DNA of 64,000 nucleotides from Photobacterium toruni (GCF_024529955.1 NZ_AP024854.1:2108001-2172000); one strand, 5' to 3'. Positions 27,013-38,009 are shown, counted from the first letter of the stretch. Program-made: numbers and translations. Notes: generated from the letters alone by a model not told the origin.

Positions 27013-28302
27013 TTAATATTGCTTATTAATGACAAACGCTGTTTCGCCGCCTAAAGGAGTTTGGCTACTTTGACCGTACCAATCACCTTGTTTGGTCATC
27101 ACGTTACTATCGCTATCCACACGTGCTTTAATGATCATCTCTGATAATGATGATAGTTGTCGTTGTGGAATCATGCTGTCTTTATCTGTTAACGTCACCG
27201 TTAATGGAAATGTCGTTGATAATGGCAATTTCACAGCAGCAATTGGCATTGGTGAACCATCAGCATCATACACAGAAATAATAATATTTCCCTGCTTTGG
27301 CAACACAACGTTTTTACCTAGTGCTATAGTAGCAGTAACTTGCTTATCTGTATCAACATTTTGTGTTTCAGATACAGGTGCCTTCTCATCAATAGCCGTT
27401 GGATCAGGTGCAACTTTTGAACCATCACCATTTCCAATCCGCATTTTCGCTCGTTCAATACTACGTGTTAGCATTGGCGTACGTGAATCATTCGGACCAA
27501 TAAGCGTTTTCATCATCGTCCAGTAATCGACGGCCTGTTGATAATGTTTATGTTCAAAGGCATCAAACGCTAATAACGACAATGCTTGAACGTTAGTATG
27601 ATCACTTTTGATCACCTGACGTAAAAGTTGACGAGCGAGATCACTTTGACCAGGTCTACCACTTAGCATCAATGTTTGCGCGTAGCCTAAACGAATATCA
27701 AGATCAACCGGATTAAGATCATAAGCGCGTTTCATTGCCATTTCAGCCGTTGCACCATCGCGGTTAGCAATAGCAATACGCCCTAACAGTAACCATCCCA
27801 TTGGATCATCACCGTCTTTGTGCAATTTAGTACGCAACGCTAAGGTCAAATCAGACATGTCTTGATCAGACAGCGGTTCGTTAGAAGCGTTATCACCCAT
27901 TAATCGTTGTGTTAGCTCTGGTAAGCGATTAACGGCTTGATGCCATGCTTCAACTTTAGCACTACTACCGACTGCGCCATAAACACCATAACAAATACCC
28001 ACTATCAAAATAAGACCTGGTACAATCATTGCGGGGCTAACATGGGTTGCTTGTTTCTTTTCAGCAACAGGTAAGTCATCCAATAATGTTTGTTGTAAGT
28101 CAGACACCATATCTTGCTGACTATCGACCAAACCTTCTTGGGATTCTTCTTCAAGTTCATGAATACGATCTTTAAAGAAGGCTTTATTTAGTTCATCTCG
28201 GCTTGCCGTATCGTCATATTCTTTACCGACATACATCGGAATTACAAAGATGGCGATCGCAATTAAAACCAAAACAGCGGTTAAAATCCAAAACAGCGTC
28301 AT
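27013..28302 (-). CDS. ccmI: cytochrome c maturation protein CcmI
   Basis: CcmI holds apocytochrome c for haem ligation together with CcmF and CcmH. This 429-residue protein begins with a membrane span, has a second (about residues 93-113) and then a periplasmic TPR region (LLLGRIAIANRDGATAEMAM, AYDLNPVDLDIRLGYAQTLM) and a beta-rich C-terminal domain. It overlaps ccmH by 4 bp and is last in the operon. Confidence 0.93.
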   Translation of the reverse strand: MTLFWILTAVLVLIAIAIFVIPMYVGKEYDDTASRDELNKAFFKDRIHELEEESQEGLVDSQQDMVSDLQQTLLDDLPVAEKKQATHVSPAMIVPGLILIVGICYGVYGAVGSSAKVEAWHQAVNRLPELTQRLMGDNASNEPLSDQDMSDLTLALRTKLHKDGDDPMGWLLLGRIAIANRDGATAEMAMKRAYDLNPVDLDIRLGYAQTLMLSGRPGQSDLARQLLRQVIKSDHTNVQALSLLAFDAFEHKHYQQAVDYWTMMKTLIGPNDSRTPMLTRSIERAKMRIGNGDGSKVAPDPTAIDEKAPVSETQNVDTDKQVTATIALGKNVVLPKQGNIIISVYDADGSPMPIAAVKLPLSTTFPLTVTLTDKDSMIPQRQLSSLSEMIIKARVDSDSNVMTKQGDWYGQSSQTPLGGETAFVINKQY

Positions 28303-28817
28303 TTATTTACCTTTGTTTGATTATTGGTAGCTTCAGTATCTTGCTGCGCCATTTCAGCCAACAACCCCTGCAAACGTTCCGACTCAACATCATCAAGTGG
28401 TTCATCTTTCGCTAATTCACTTTTTTTGCGTGAACGATAAACCAAGATGGTAAAACCAATAACAATAAAACCAATAGGCCCTGCCCATAAGATCATTGTT
28501 GATGCCGTCACAGCAGGATCGTAAGTTACAAAATTACCGTAACGCGCAATCATATAATCAATGACTTGCTGGTTGGTTTTGCCTTCTTTTAACAGTTCAA
28601 ACGTCTTCATGCGCATATCTTCTGCTAAGGTTGCATTAGAATCGGCAATACTGTTATTTTGACATTTAGGACAACGTAAAGTCTCTGTTAGCTCTTGAAA
28701 CTGCTTCTCTTGTGCCGGATTTTTAAAATCATACACATCAATTGCAGCCAATGCTGGCGCAACCATTGAAAAGGTCAGTCCTAGTGCGAACATTAAAGCA
28801 AAAAAGCGTTTCATCAT
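28299..28817 (-). CDS. ccmH: cytochrome c maturation protein CcmH
   Basis: CcmH is a membrane-anchored thiol oxidoreductase that reduces the apocytochrome haem-binding cysteines. It has a signal peptide, the LRCPKCQNN redox motif near residue 48 and a C-terminal span (ILWAGPIGFIVIGFTILVY). At 172 residues it is the short form, with CcmI separate, as in Pseudomonas and vibrios rather than the fused E. coli CcmH. It overlaps its neighbours by 4 bp on both sides. Confidence 0.95.
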   Translation of the reverse strand: MMKRFFALMFALGLTFSMVAPALAAIDVYDFKNPAQEKQFQELTETLRCPKCQNNSIADSNATLAEDMRMKTFELLKEGKTNQQVIDYMIARYGNFVTYDPAVTASTMILWAGPIGFIVIGFTILVYRSRKKSELAKDEPLDDVESERLQGLLAEMAQQDTEATNNQTKVNK

Positions 28818-29395
28818 GCTTTTGCCTCCGCTTGCTTGTTGTTAGCCTTTGCTTCCGCTTGTAATTTTTTATACAACGGCTCAAGAGTTTTGTTCCAGTT
28901 TTCTGGATTAACATCTCCCACATGGCGGTAACGAATAATACCATTAGCATCAATTAAGAATGTTTCAGGTGCGCCATAAACGCCCAGATCCATTCCTAAC
29001 ATGCCATTACCATCAAACAGAGAAATCATATAAGGATTTCCCAGTTCTTTAAGCCATCTAATCGCTTTAGGTCGCTGATCTTTGTAGTTTAAACCAATGA
29101 TCTTCACCCCTTGTTCAGCAAGAGTATTTAGATATTGGTGTTCAGCTTGACAGGTTGGACACCATGTCGCCCACACATTTAAGAGTAATGGCTGACCTTT
29201 AAAGATCGTTTGCTGATATTCTTTACCAGGCTCAAACAAATCTTCTAGCTTAAAGGCTGGTACCGGTTTACCCACTAATACTGATTCAAGTTTTGTCGGA
29301 TCATCACCTGCTGCGTTGCGGCTTAGTTGGACCATAAACATCACAACTAACCCTAAAAACAGCACTAAAGGAATAAATAATAGCTTCTTATTCAT
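28814..29395 (-). CDS. ccmG: thiol:disulfide interchange protein CcmG (DsbE)
   Basis: A periplasmic thioredoxin-like protein tethered by one N-terminal span (LLFIPLVLFLGLVVMFMV). The active site is WATWCPTCQAEH and the cis-proline region is YGAPETFLID. It supplies reductant to CcmH and the apocytochrome. 193 residues, overlapping ccmF by 8 bp. Confidence 0.95.
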   Translation of the reverse strand: MNKKLLFIPLVLFLGLVVMFMVQLSRNAAGDDPTKLESVLVGKPVPAFKLEDLFEPGKEYQQTIFKGQPLLLNVWATWCPTCQAEHQYLNTLAEQGVKIIGLNYKDQRPKAIRWLKELGNPYMISLFDGNGMLGMDLGVYGAPETFLIDANGIIRYRHVGDVNPENWNKTLEPLYKKLQAEAKANNKQAEAKA

Positions 29396-31379
29396 TAGTT
29401 AGCTTCGCCTCCGATTTTTGCTCATTTGCAGCAATATTCGCTGGTTTACGGAATCGGTAACGCTTATCGCTAATTGCAAAAGCACCACCAAGCGCCATCA
29501 AGAACGCCCCCATCCACATCCAGTTAACAAATGGTTTGTAGTAAATACGTACAGCCCATGCGCCGTCATTACCTAAACGCTCACCCATCGCAACATATAG
29601 ATCACGAGTAAAGCCACTATCAATTGCAGCTTCTGTCATCATTGAACCGGCAACCGTGTAGTAACGTTTTTCTGCATGCAACGTTGTAATGTCAATACCA
29701 CGACGACTAATTTCAAAGTCAGCCACATAGCCATCATAGTTAGAACCATCTGCATCGCGTAAACCTGCAAAATGGAAGTCATAGCCTTTAACGTTAACAG
29801 ATTGTCCTGGTGACAAACGTAAATCACGTTCAATACCGTAATTTGATACTAATGTCATGCCAATGATAGCAATTGCTAACCCTAAGTGGCCTAACATCAT
29901 CGCCCAGTGACTACGCCCTAATTTACCCAAACCTTCAAGGAAAGAGTGACGGTGCGTTGCACGACGGTAGATTTCAACTAAGTGCAGTACAATAATCCAC
30001 ACGGCCATCATTACACCGACAACCGCTAATGGCTCAACGACGCTTGCTGTTAAGTAAATAGCTAAGAATGAGAATGGAACAGTAAATACCGCACTCCATA
30101 ACATTGGTTTAGCAATAGAAGCAAAGTTATCTCGCTTCCAACGAACCAGAGGACCGATACCCATTAAGAATGAGAATGGCACCATTAACCACGTAAACAA
30201 CGTATTAAAGAACGGTTCACCAATAGAAACAGAACCTAAGCCTAATTGCTTATGAACTAACGGTAACAACGTACCAATTAATACCACTAATAACGCTGCA
30301 ACTAATAATAAGTTGTTGGCTAACAAGAAGTTCTCACGAGAGAACAGTGCATAGTTACCACGAGAACGAATTTGACCACCACGTAGTGCATAAAGTAGTA
30401 ATGAACCACCAATAACTACCACTAAGAAGCCAAGAATAAACATACCGCGCGATGGATCTGACGCAAATGCGTGCACAGAAACCAAGACGCCAGAACGTAC
30501 TAAGAATGTACCCAATAAACTTAATGAGAATGCAGAAATTGCCAGTAATACAGTCCACGCTTTAAAAGTACCGCGCTTTTCAGTCACTGATAGTGAGTGC
30601 ATTAATGCTGTACCCGCAAGCCATGGCATTAATGATGCGTTTTCTACTGGATCCCAGAACCACCAGCCACCCCAACCAAGTTCGTAGTAAGCCCACCATG
30701 AACCTAGTGCGATACCTAAAGTTAGAAATGACCATGCTGCAATTGTCCACGGACGTGACCAACGTGCCCAAGCCGTATCCAAACGCCCTGTCATTAATGA
30801 TGCAATAGCAAAAGAAAACGCAACCGAGAAACCAACATAACCCATGTACAGCATTGGTGGGTGAACAATTAAACCGGGATCTTGCAATAATGGGTTTAAG
30901 TCACGACCTTGTACAGGGAAATCAGGTAATGTGCGCAAAAATGGATTTGACGTTACGATAATAAACAGTAAGAAACCTACCGCTACCATTCCCATAACGG
31001 AAAGTACACGTGCTACTGCATCTAGAGGCATTCCACGGCTAAATCGAGCAACAGCTGCTGCCCAACCCGCTTGGATAAGTACCCATAGCATTAATGAGCC
31101 TTCATGCCCGCCCCACACTGCGGTTAAACGGTAATACCATGGCAGTAAACTGGTTGAGTTACTGGCAACATACGCTACTGTAAAATCATTGCTATAGAAC
31201 GACCAGCTCAAAATACCAAACGACAATGCAAGCATGCCGAATATTCCGTATGACAGCGGACGTGCCATACGCATCATTGCTTGGTTGCCAACCGTGGCAC
31301 CATACAATGGGTAAATGCTGGCCAGCACCGACAGCGCAAGTGCGGCTATAAGAGCGAATTGGCCTAATTCAGGGATCAT
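29388..31379 (-). CDS. ccmF: haem lyase subunit CcmF
   Basis: CcmF joins haem to apocytochrome c. This 663-residue polytopic membrane protein has the WWD domain (WGGWWFWDPVENASLMPWL) and conserved periplasmic histidines, with about 15 membrane spans. It lies between ccmE and ccmG, in the standard order, with 3 bp to ccmE. Confidence 0.97.
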   Translation of the reverse strand: MIPELGQFALIAALALSVLASIYPLYGATVGNQAMMRMARPLSYGIFGMLALSFGILSWSFYSNDFTVAYVASNSTSLLPWYYRLTAVWGGHEGSLMLWVLIQAGWAAAVARFSRGMPLDAVARVLSVMGMVAVGFLLFIIVTSNPFLRTLPDFPVQGRDLNPLLQDPGLIVHPPMLYMGYVGFSVAFSFAIASLMTGRLDTAWARWSRPWTIAAWSFLTLGIALGSWWAYYELGWGGWWFWDPVENASLMPWLAGTALMHSLSVTEKRGTFKAWTVLLAISAFSLSLLGTFLVRSGVLVSVHAFASDPSRGMFILGFLVVVIGGSLLLYALRGGQIRSRGNYALFSRENFLLANNLLLVAALLVVLIGTLLPLVHKQLGLGSVSIGEPFFNTLFTWLMVPFSFLMGIGPLVRWKRDNFASIAKPMLWSAVFTVPFSFLAIYLTASVVEPLAVVGVMMAVWIIVLHLVEIYRRATHRHSFLEGLGKLGRSHWAMMLGHLGLAIAIIGMTLVSNYGIERDLRLSPGQSVNVKGYDFHFAGLRDADGSNYDGYVADFEISRRGIDITTLHAEKRYYTVAGSMMTEAAIDSGFTRDLYVAMGERLGNDGAWAVRIYYKPFVNWMWMGAFLMALGGAFAISDKRYRFRKPANIAANEQKSEAKLTNE

Positions 31380-31382
31380 TGA

Positions 31383-31865
31383 TCACTTACCTTGTAGTTG
31401 TTCTTCAGTGTATTTAAGTTGTTTATGGTTTATCTTCATTGCATCTGCTACTTCAGGTGGCATGTATTTTTCATCATGCTTTGCCAATACTTCACTGGCT
31501 TTAACTGTTGTTGGGTTAATCAATACCCCCTGTGCCACAATACCTTGGCCTTCACGGAATAGATCCGGCAAAATACCATCATAAATAACGGTAACAGAAG
31601 GACCAATATCAGCCACTTTAAATGAAATTCGTAATGATTTAGGATCACGTTTAACCGACCCTTTCACAACCATGCCGCCAATACGTAATCGCTGCCCAAC
31701 TTCAGGCTTAGCACCACCATCAGACTTGCCATTAATCAATTCTGAAGGCGTATAAAATAGATTCATATTTTGGTTAAGTGCATATAACACCAACCCTACT
31801 GTTGCGCCGAGTCCAAGTACTAACGCCAGCACAATCACTAAACGTTTTTGACGTCTTGGGGTCAT
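31383..31865 (-). CDS. ccmE: haem chaperone CcmE
   Basis: CcmE binds haem covalently through a histidine and carries it to CcmF. The haem-binding motif is [13 protein letters not shown]. One N-terminal membrane anchor ([20 protein letters not shown]) is followed by an OB-fold domain. 160 residues. Its start overlaps the ccmD stop by 4 bp. Confidence 0.96.
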   Translation of the reverse strand: MTPRRQKRLVIVLALVLGLGATVGLVLYALNQNMNLFYTPSELINGKSDGGAKPEVGQRLRIGGMVVKGSVKRDPKSLRISFKVADIGPSVTVIYDGILPDLFREGQGIVAQGVLINPTTVKASEVLAKHDEKYMPPEVADAMKINHKQLKYTEEQLQGK

Positions 31866-32068
31866 AGCGTATTCTCCAATGTTTTAGCTTCTTGAATGCG
31901 CTGTTCACGCGCCATTTTATTTTTAATTTCGCGTAACAAACGACGTTTCGTTGTTAAGCTTGAAAATAAAACCCATAACATCGATAGAAAAGAAATAGCG
32001 TAGGCACTCCATACGTAACTCGCATAACCACCCATCGCAAAAAAATCATTTATAGAATCAAAATACAT
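31862..32068 (-). CDS. ccmD: haem exporter accessory protein CcmD
   Basis: CcmD is a small membrane protein needed to release holo-CcmE from the CcmABCD complex. 68 residues with one span ([19 protein letters not shown]) and a basic cytoplasmic tail ([20 protein letters not shown]), the normal CcmD pattern. Confidence 0.92.
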   Translation of the reverse strand: MYFDSINDFFAMGGYASYVWSAYAISFLSMLWVLFSSLTTKRRLLREIKNKMAREQRIQEAKTLENTL

Positions 32069-32075
32069 AACGATC

Positions 32076-32807
32076 TCACTTCACCAATTTCTGCACCCAA
32101 GGGCGGTGACTCTCACGTGATAGAATTTCATTGCGTAACCGTATTAATGTAACAGCCGCAAAGAAACAACCAAAACCAAGTAGCATTACTAACAATGGCC
32201 ATAGCATATCATTTGACATTGAAGGCTTGCCAAATTTAGAAATTGTTGCCCCTTGATGAAGGGTATTCCACCACTCAACAGAGTAGTGAATAATAGGAAT
32301 ATTAATCACGCCGACAATCGACAAAATACCTGCCGCTTTAGCTGCAGTTTTATGATCATCAAACGCGTTATATAAGGCAATTACACCAAGGTATAAAAAT
32401 AATAAAATCAATTCAGAGGTTAAACGAGCATCCCAAACCCACCAAGCACCCCACATAGGTTTACCCCAAATAGCCCCAGTAATAAGAGCAATAAAAGTAA
32501 ACACTGCGCCAATAGGTGCCATCGCAGCCGCTGCCATATCTGACATTCGAATCTGCCACACAAGTCCAATGAAAGAAGAAATAGCCATAGTTACATAAAT
32601 ACTCATCGACCAAATTGCAGAAGGTACGTGAATATAGATAATTCTAAAGCTATCACCTTGTTGGTAATCTGCGGGTACAAATAATAGTCCCCACACCGAT
32701 CCCACTAAAATGGAGATCAAAGCGATAATAGAAAACCAAGGCAACAACTTACCGCATAGACGGTAGGTATTTTCTGCTTTAGCGTAGGGATGTAGCCACT
32801 TCCACAT
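32076..32807 (-). CDS. ccmC: haem transporter subunit CcmC
   Basis: CcmC presents haem to CcmE in the periplasm. It has six membrane spans and a WWD domain (WGAWWVWDARLTSELILL) with flanking histidines (YIHVPSAIWS, IIHYSVEWWN). 243 residues. An unusually long 117-bp gap separates it from ccmB; the gap shows a CTCTCA/TGAGAG pair but no clear promoter. Confidence 0.96.
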   Translation of the reverse strand: MWKWLHPYAKAENTYRLCGKLLPWFSIIALISILVGSVWGLLFVPADYQQGDSFRIIYIHVPSAIWSMSIYVTMAISSFIGLVWQIRMSDMAAAAMAPIGAVFTFIALITGAIWGKPMWGAWWVWDARLTSELILLFLYLGVIALYNAFDDHKTAAKAAGILSIVGVINIPIIHYSVEWWNTLHQGATISKFGKPSMSNDMLWPLLVMLLGFGCFFAAVTLIRLRNEILSRESHRPWVQKLVK

Positions 32808-32924
32808 AATGCTCTCAACTTATAATCAATAATAAATACGTCACTGAGAGCAACATTATCACTCTCGCTTTCCTTACTGCGCCCCGTTCGATCTGGTATG
32901 CGCCTTAAAGAAAAATTTTATCGG

Positions 32925-33593
32925 TTAATGGACACTGATCCTTAATGATGCAGCCACAGCAAATGGCGCTAAGGTCAATGAGCCAACTAACATCGCACCC
33001 ATAATGGCCAATTGACCATCATAAGCCATACCTAAACTTGCAGCCTCAATTGCTGAGGTGGCGAATATAAGCACAGGTATATATAAAGGTAATATGAGCA
33101 AGCTCAATAAAACGCCACCTTTTCGTAATCCAACCGTTAATGCCATACCAATAGCGCCTAAAAAGCTCAATGTCGGCGTGCCTATCAGTAACGTTAATAA
33201 TACTGCAACCCAAGTATGCCAATTAAGTGACAATAAGATCGCTAATAACGGGCTAATTAGAATCAATGGCAATCCAGTAAGTAGCCAATGGGCAATCATT
33301 TTAGCAAAAGCTGTTACTGATAATGGTATTGGCATTAACAACATTTGTTCTAATGAACCATCAAGATAATCATCTCGAAACAAACGCTCCATCGATAACA
33401 ATGCCGCTAATAATGCTGCTACCCAAATAATACCAGGGGCAATACGGGCTAATAAATTTGGCTCAGGCCCAATCCCTAGTGGAAACAGTGTAATAACAAT
33501 AATAAAAAACCATAACGGATTAAAAATATCCGCCTGTCGACGATAAGCTATCAATAACTCTCGACGAATAATTTGAATAAGGGTGTTAAGCAT
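32925..33593 (-). CDS. ccmB: haem exporter permease CcmB
   Basis: CcmB is the membrane subunit of the CcmAB ABC complex, which uses ATP to release holo-CcmE from CcmC. 222 residues with six predicted spans; the N-terminal IIRRELLIAYRRQADIFNPL and FRDDYLDGSLEQMLLMP stretches are typical. It follows ccmA after 8 bp. Confidence 0.95.
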   Translation of the reverse strand: MLNTLIQIIRRELLIAYRRQADIFNPLWFFIIVITLFPLGIGPEPNLLARIAPGIIWVAALLAALLSMERLFRDDYLDGSLEQMLLMPIPLSVTAFAKMIAHWLLTGLPLILISPLLAILLSLNWHTWVAVLLTLLIGTPTLSFLGAIGMALTVGLRKGGVLLSLLILPLYIPVLIFATSAIEAASLGMAYDGQLAIMGAMLVGSLTLAPFAVAASLRISVH

Positions 33594-33601
33594 TATTGTT
33601 A

Positions 33602-34249
33602 TTATCCTAGCTTAATTTTTCTTAAACGGTCACTGTCGACAAACATGTCTTGGTGGGTAGTTAATAGCACCATTCCGCCACGTTCTGCATGCGCTAAAAA
33701 AAGCGCCTCAAGCACTTTTATGCCTTGTTTATCAATTGCCGTTAGCGGCTCATCAAGCACCCATAACTTATGATTACTTAACCATAATCGTGCTAATGCA
33801 ACTCGCCGTTGTTGCCCTGCTGATAACTGCCCTGCACTGATATCTTCGCGCCCAGCTAAACCAACATGTGCCAATGCTTGCCACAACGCATCATCACCAC
33901 TAACGGCTGGTGCGCCTTTGAGATCTGAGCCTTGTTGGCAGGTATGCATAGCCTGAAAAAAAGCCAAGTTCTCAAAGGCCGTAAGCTCACGCTTTACGCC
34001 AGTTTGATGACCTAAAAATAATAATGCTTGGTGGTAATCTTCACGCGCAGTCGCAATATTTTCATTACACCACTGCACTTCACCACTGTCTGAATGACCT
34101 AAGCCAGCAATAATCCTTAATAAGGTTGTCTTACCCGCCCCGTTAGGTCCTTCAATTTGAACTAATTCACCACTTGAAATAGTGAAATTTAATTCATCAA
34201 ATAATACGCGTTCATCACGAACACAGCTCAAATTTGCTACTGACAACAT
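33602..34249 (-). CDS. ccmA: haem exporter ATP-binding protein CcmA
   Basis: The ABC ATPase of the CcmABCD complex. Walker A is [12 protein letters not shown], the signature is [14 protein letters not shown], Walker B is [12 protein letters not shown] and the switch His is in LLTTHQD. The start at 34249 ([13 protein letters not shown]) gives 215 residues, close to other CcmA; the longer frame adds 19 unrelated residues. First gene of the ccm operon, divergent from the FliK-like gene. Confidence 0.95.
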   Translation of the reverse strand: MLSVANLSCVRDERVLFDELNFTISSGELVQIEGPNGAGKTTLLRIIAGLGHSDSGEVQWCNENIATAREDYHQALLFLGHQTGVKRELTAFENLAFFQAMHTCQQGSDLKGAPAVSGDDALWQALAHVGLAGREDISAGQLSAGQQRRVALARLWLSNHKLWVLDEPLTAIDKQGIKVLEALFLAHAERGGMVLLTTHQDMFVDSDRLRKIKLG

Positions 34250-34363
34250 AAAATGATGTATCCTAGGTGTCACAAAATAGCCGCATAATACCACAATGGC
34301 TAACAAATTGACTAAACTGCTCAGCTTCTTAATCGTTAATTAACGTAATCAAATGTGAAATAA

Positions 34364-35218
34364 ATGCAAACAAAAATATCACAAAATCAATCTGTATTTA
34401 TAGAAAAACTGCCTAAAATAGAAATGGTTAACCCAGCATTCAAGACTTCACAGGTAGAATTACCACCAATAATTGCTAACAGTAACTCAAAACTTATATC
34501 TCAACTGCCACAATTATTATTATCTATGAATAGCTTGCAACGTTTAGTTACAAATTTATTGATTCCATTAAACTTAGGTACAGCTAAATCACCGCATTCG
34601 ATCCCGTCTTCCCTACAACTGCTGTTTAACCAATTATTATTACCCAATAATCAACCTACATTGATCCATTGGCTACAACACAATATCGGTCATCAAACGT
34701 TAGCAACGTTATTATTACAATTATCACAGCCATTAAGCCCGCTCAGTCAATGGTTAAATCAATTAAGCTCTGAACAACAACAAGAATTCACAGCATTGTT
34801 ACGCCTTGCTGGTGAACAACGAGGCCCCGAAAGTCAACGCTCACTTGATAATAATAATATCCATCTGCAGTGGGTACAGGACAACGGTCAAACCATTTGG
34901 TTACAACTACACAGCCATCAACAACAGAAAAAAAATACTGTTAAGGATAACAATAACAAATGGACCGTCAAATTGAGTTTGCCTATTGGTACCATAGATA
35001 GCATGAATGTTATCGCTTGTTGGTCTCAACAACAATTAAGTACGCATTTTGAATGTACAAATCAAATGTTATTACATCATATTGAACGAGTAACACCTTA
35101 TTTAATTTCACGATTACAACAATTAGGTATAAATAGTACGCCACCGCACTATAAACTACTCACTCAACAACAACCAAATACACCACCAGCACCATCAGGG
35201 TTATCAATAAAAGTGTAA
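34364..35218 (+). CDS. FliK-like hook-length-control-domain protein
   Basis: 284 residues, rich in Gln, Asn and Leu. The C-terminal part (WTVKLSLPIGTIDSMNVIACW and then LLHHIERVTPYLISRLQQLG) has the spacing of the FliK C-terminal domain, in which an amphipathic strand pair precedes a helix facing FlhB. The N-terminal half is low-complexity. It lies 16 bp before an FlhX-like gene, so the two probably act together on export switching. It is distinct from the main fliK at 53716. The ribosome-binding site is weak. Family assignment is from pattern only. Confidence 0.6.
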   Translation: MQTKISQNQSVFIEKLPKIEMVNPAFKTSQVELPPIIANSNSKLISQLPQLLLSMNSLQRLVTNLLIPLNLGTAKSPHSIPSSLQLLFNQLLLPNNQPTLIHWLQHNIGHQTLATLLLQLSQPLSPLSQWLNQLSSEQQQEFTALLRLAGEQRGPESQRSLDNNNIHLQWVQDNGQTIWLQLHSHQQQKKNTVKDNNNKWTVKLSLPIGTIDSMNVIACWSQQQLSTHFECTNQMLLHHIERVTPYLISRLQQLGINSTPPHYKLLTQQQPNTPPAPSGLSIKV

Positions 35219-35234
35219 TAACAAAAGGTATGGT

Positions 35235-35546
35235 ATGACAAACAAAACAACATCAACGGCTCAACAAGCTATCGCACTTCGTTATGATGGTGAACACACC
35301 CCTTATGTTGCCGCAAAAGGTTACGATAAATTAGCACAACACATTATTGAGCAAGTAAAACAACAAGGAGGGTTAATTCATCAAGATCCGATGCTCGCAC
35401 AGTATCTCAATAGTTTTGATCTCAATGATCATATACCGCAGGAATTGTATGTGATTATTGCGGAATTAATTGCATTTTCATGGTATCTAAACGGCAAAAC
35501 CCCTCCAGGATGGGAAGGGTTTGAAAATATTGATATTACAGCATAG
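35235..35546 (+). CDS. FlhB C-terminal-domain homologue (FlhX-like)
   Basis: 103 residues matching only the cytoplasmic C-terminal domain of FlhB/YscU proteins (AIALRYDGEHTPYVAAKGYD, then GLIHQDPMLAQYL and IPQELYVIIAELIAF). The autocleavage NPTH motif is absent because the domain begins after it. FlhX-type proteins can partly replace the cleaved FlhB C-domain in flagellar export. With the FliK-like gene it forms a short plus-strand operon between the ccm and che clusters. Confidence 0.82.
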   Translation: MTNKTTSTAQQAIALRYDGEHTPYVAAKGYDKLAQHIIEQVKQQGGLIHQDPMLAQYLNSFDLNDHIPQELYVIIAELIAFSWYLNGKTPPGWEGFENIDITA

Positions 35547-35567
35547 ATCAATAGCTAAAGCGGAAGA

Positions 35568-36002
35568 TTAACGTCGATAATGTTGTGGCATGCTTTTTTG
35601 TAAACTTAATAATAGTTCAGCTTCGGCTTTAGGTAAGTCACACTCTTTCATTAGCTCGTTAACATCAGCGCCAAGCTCGACCATCTTACTGGCTCGGCTG
35701 TATAACCGCCCACCAGAATCATTCATAGCAATCTCATTTTGACGCTCTTCAACCCGCTCAAGCTGCTCAATCAAATCAACTAGCTTATGACTCATACCGA
35801 TACTACCAGTACGCAATTCATTAAATTGTTTAATTAAACTTTCATGCTGTAAACGTGAATTTTTTAAGACGGTTTCAATCGCTGAAAATTTTATTTCTAA
35901 TGCTTGGCGTGCTTGCCGCTCACGGTTAATTAATACCGCAGCCGTTATCGCAATCAATACTGAAATTACAACAGGTAGCCATTGTTGAAGTATAATATCC
36001 AT
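35568..36002 (-). CDS. DUF2802 protein at the end of the chemotaxis operon
   Basis: One N-terminal membrane span (WLPVVISVLIAITAAVLI), a long coiled coil (about residues 28-90) and a C-terminal helical domain (KMVELGADVNELMKECDLPKAEAELLLSL) that looks like a small helix-turn-helix. 144 residues. It starts on the last base of cheW and is the last gene of the minus-strand locus. DUF2802 genes are common at this position in polar flagellates; their role is not established to my knowledge. Confidence 0.82.
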   Translation of the reverse strand: MDIILQQWLPVVISVLIAITAAVLINRERQARQALEIKFSAIETVLKNSRLQHESLIKQFNELRTGSIGMSHKLVDLIEQLERVEERQNEIAMNDSGGRLYSRASKMVELGADVNELMKECDLPKAEAELLLSLQKSMPQHYRR

Positions 36003-36496
36003 TACAAATATGCCACGTCATCCCACTCGTCATCAGACAGTAGTTTATTTAAATCCACTAAAATCAATAATTGATCATCATGATTACTGACACCCTGAAT
36101 AAACTTGGCACTTTCTTCAGTACCAACACAAGGTGTACTGTCAATTTCAGAATTACGCAAATAAACCACTTCCGCCACACTATCGACCAAAATGCCAATT
36201 ACTTGCGTTTCTGCTTCAATGATCACAATACGGGTACTGTCTGAAATTTCACCATGTTGTAAACCAAAACGGGCACGCGTATCAATAACGGTAACAACAC
36301 TGCCACGTAAGTTAATAATACCAATCACGTAATCTGGTGCACCGGGGACTGGCGCGATATCTGAATAACGTAAAACTTCCCGTACCTGCATAACATTAAT
36401 GCCGTAGGTTTCATTTTCTAATTGAAATGTAACCCATTGCAATACATGATCATTAACGCTGTCTTTTTGTATTTCGGCCATATTTACTTGCGACAT
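36002..36496 (-). CDS. cheW: chemotaxis coupling protein CheW
   Basis: CheW links chemoreceptors to CheA in the polar array. 164 residues forming the CheW SH3-like fold (WVTFQLENETYGINVMQVRE, NLRGSVVTVIDTRARFGL, IGILVDSVAEVVYL). It follows the ParP gene in the same operon, so array scaffold and pole-targeting proteins are made together. Confidence 0.95.
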   Translation of the reverse strand: MSQVNMAEIQKDSVNDHVLQWVTFQLENETYGINVMQVREVLRYSDIAPVPGAPDYVIGIINLRGSVVTVIDTRARFGLQHGEISDSTRIVIIEAETQVIGILVDSVAEVVYLRNSEIDSTPCVGTEESAKFIQGVSNHDDQLLILVDLNKLLSDDEWDDVAYL

Positions 36497-36516
36497 ACTA
36501 TTTCCTCTTTAATGCT

Positions 36517-37222
<706 letters not shown>

Positions 37223-37230
<8 letters not shown>

Positions 37231-38005
37231 TATGCACTAATCTTGTTAAGTGACTTAATAAGGTCTTATAAGCAAAAACACCTCGACAATTATGAGCATA
37301 CAATGATGGTGGCATATGTTTAATACTGGCATCTCGAAATTTAGTATCAATAGGAATAGCAGACATCCATACTTGATTTGGATAACGCGTTTTTAAGTCT
37401 TGTAACGTTTGTAATGATGCACGAGTACGCTTGTCATACATGGTTGGTACAATAGTGACATCAAAGCCGCCAGGTTTAGAACGCTGCATAATCTGCAATG
37501 TACGCAACATTCGTTCTAGACCTTTCATGGCTAAAAACTCTGTTTGTACAGGAATCAAAATACGATCACTTGCAGCCAATGCATTAACCATCATTACCCC
37601 TAAAATCGGTGGGCAATCAATTAATACATAATCATAATCAGCAGCGACACTGTGTAAGGCTTTCTTTAAAACTAATCCCATGCCACTACGATTACCCATA
37701 GAACGATCTAACGTCGCTAATGACATATGAGCAGGAATAATATCAATGTTGTTAAATGTCGTGCTTAAAATCAATTCTCTTACGCCATCACGATTAATTT
37801 CTGGCAATTGAAATAAATCAAATAAACTGGCGGGTACATAATCAGCGTCAAAATTTAAGTAAGTTGTTAATGATCCATGCGGATCAGTATCAACCACTAA
37901 TACTCGCTGATTTTGCTCACTTAATAATCCTGCTAATGCTATGGTAGTGGTCGTTTTCCCTACTCCACCCTTTTGGTTTGCAATACTCCAAACAACCACC
38001 GTCAA
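37223..38005 (-). CDS. parC: ParA-like ATPase ParC (polar chemotaxis array positioning)
   Basis: A 260-residue ParA/MinD-family ATPase with a deviant Walker A (NQKGGVGKTTTTIALAG), switch I (DTDPHGSLTTYL) and Walker B (YVLIDCPP). In vibrios the ParA-like gene next to cheB and parP directs chemosensory arrays to the cell pole so each daughter inherits one; plasmid or chromosome ParA genes pair with parB, which is absent here. The name parC here means this polar protein, not topoisomerase IV. Confidence 0.9.
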
Positions 38006-38009
38006 CTCC

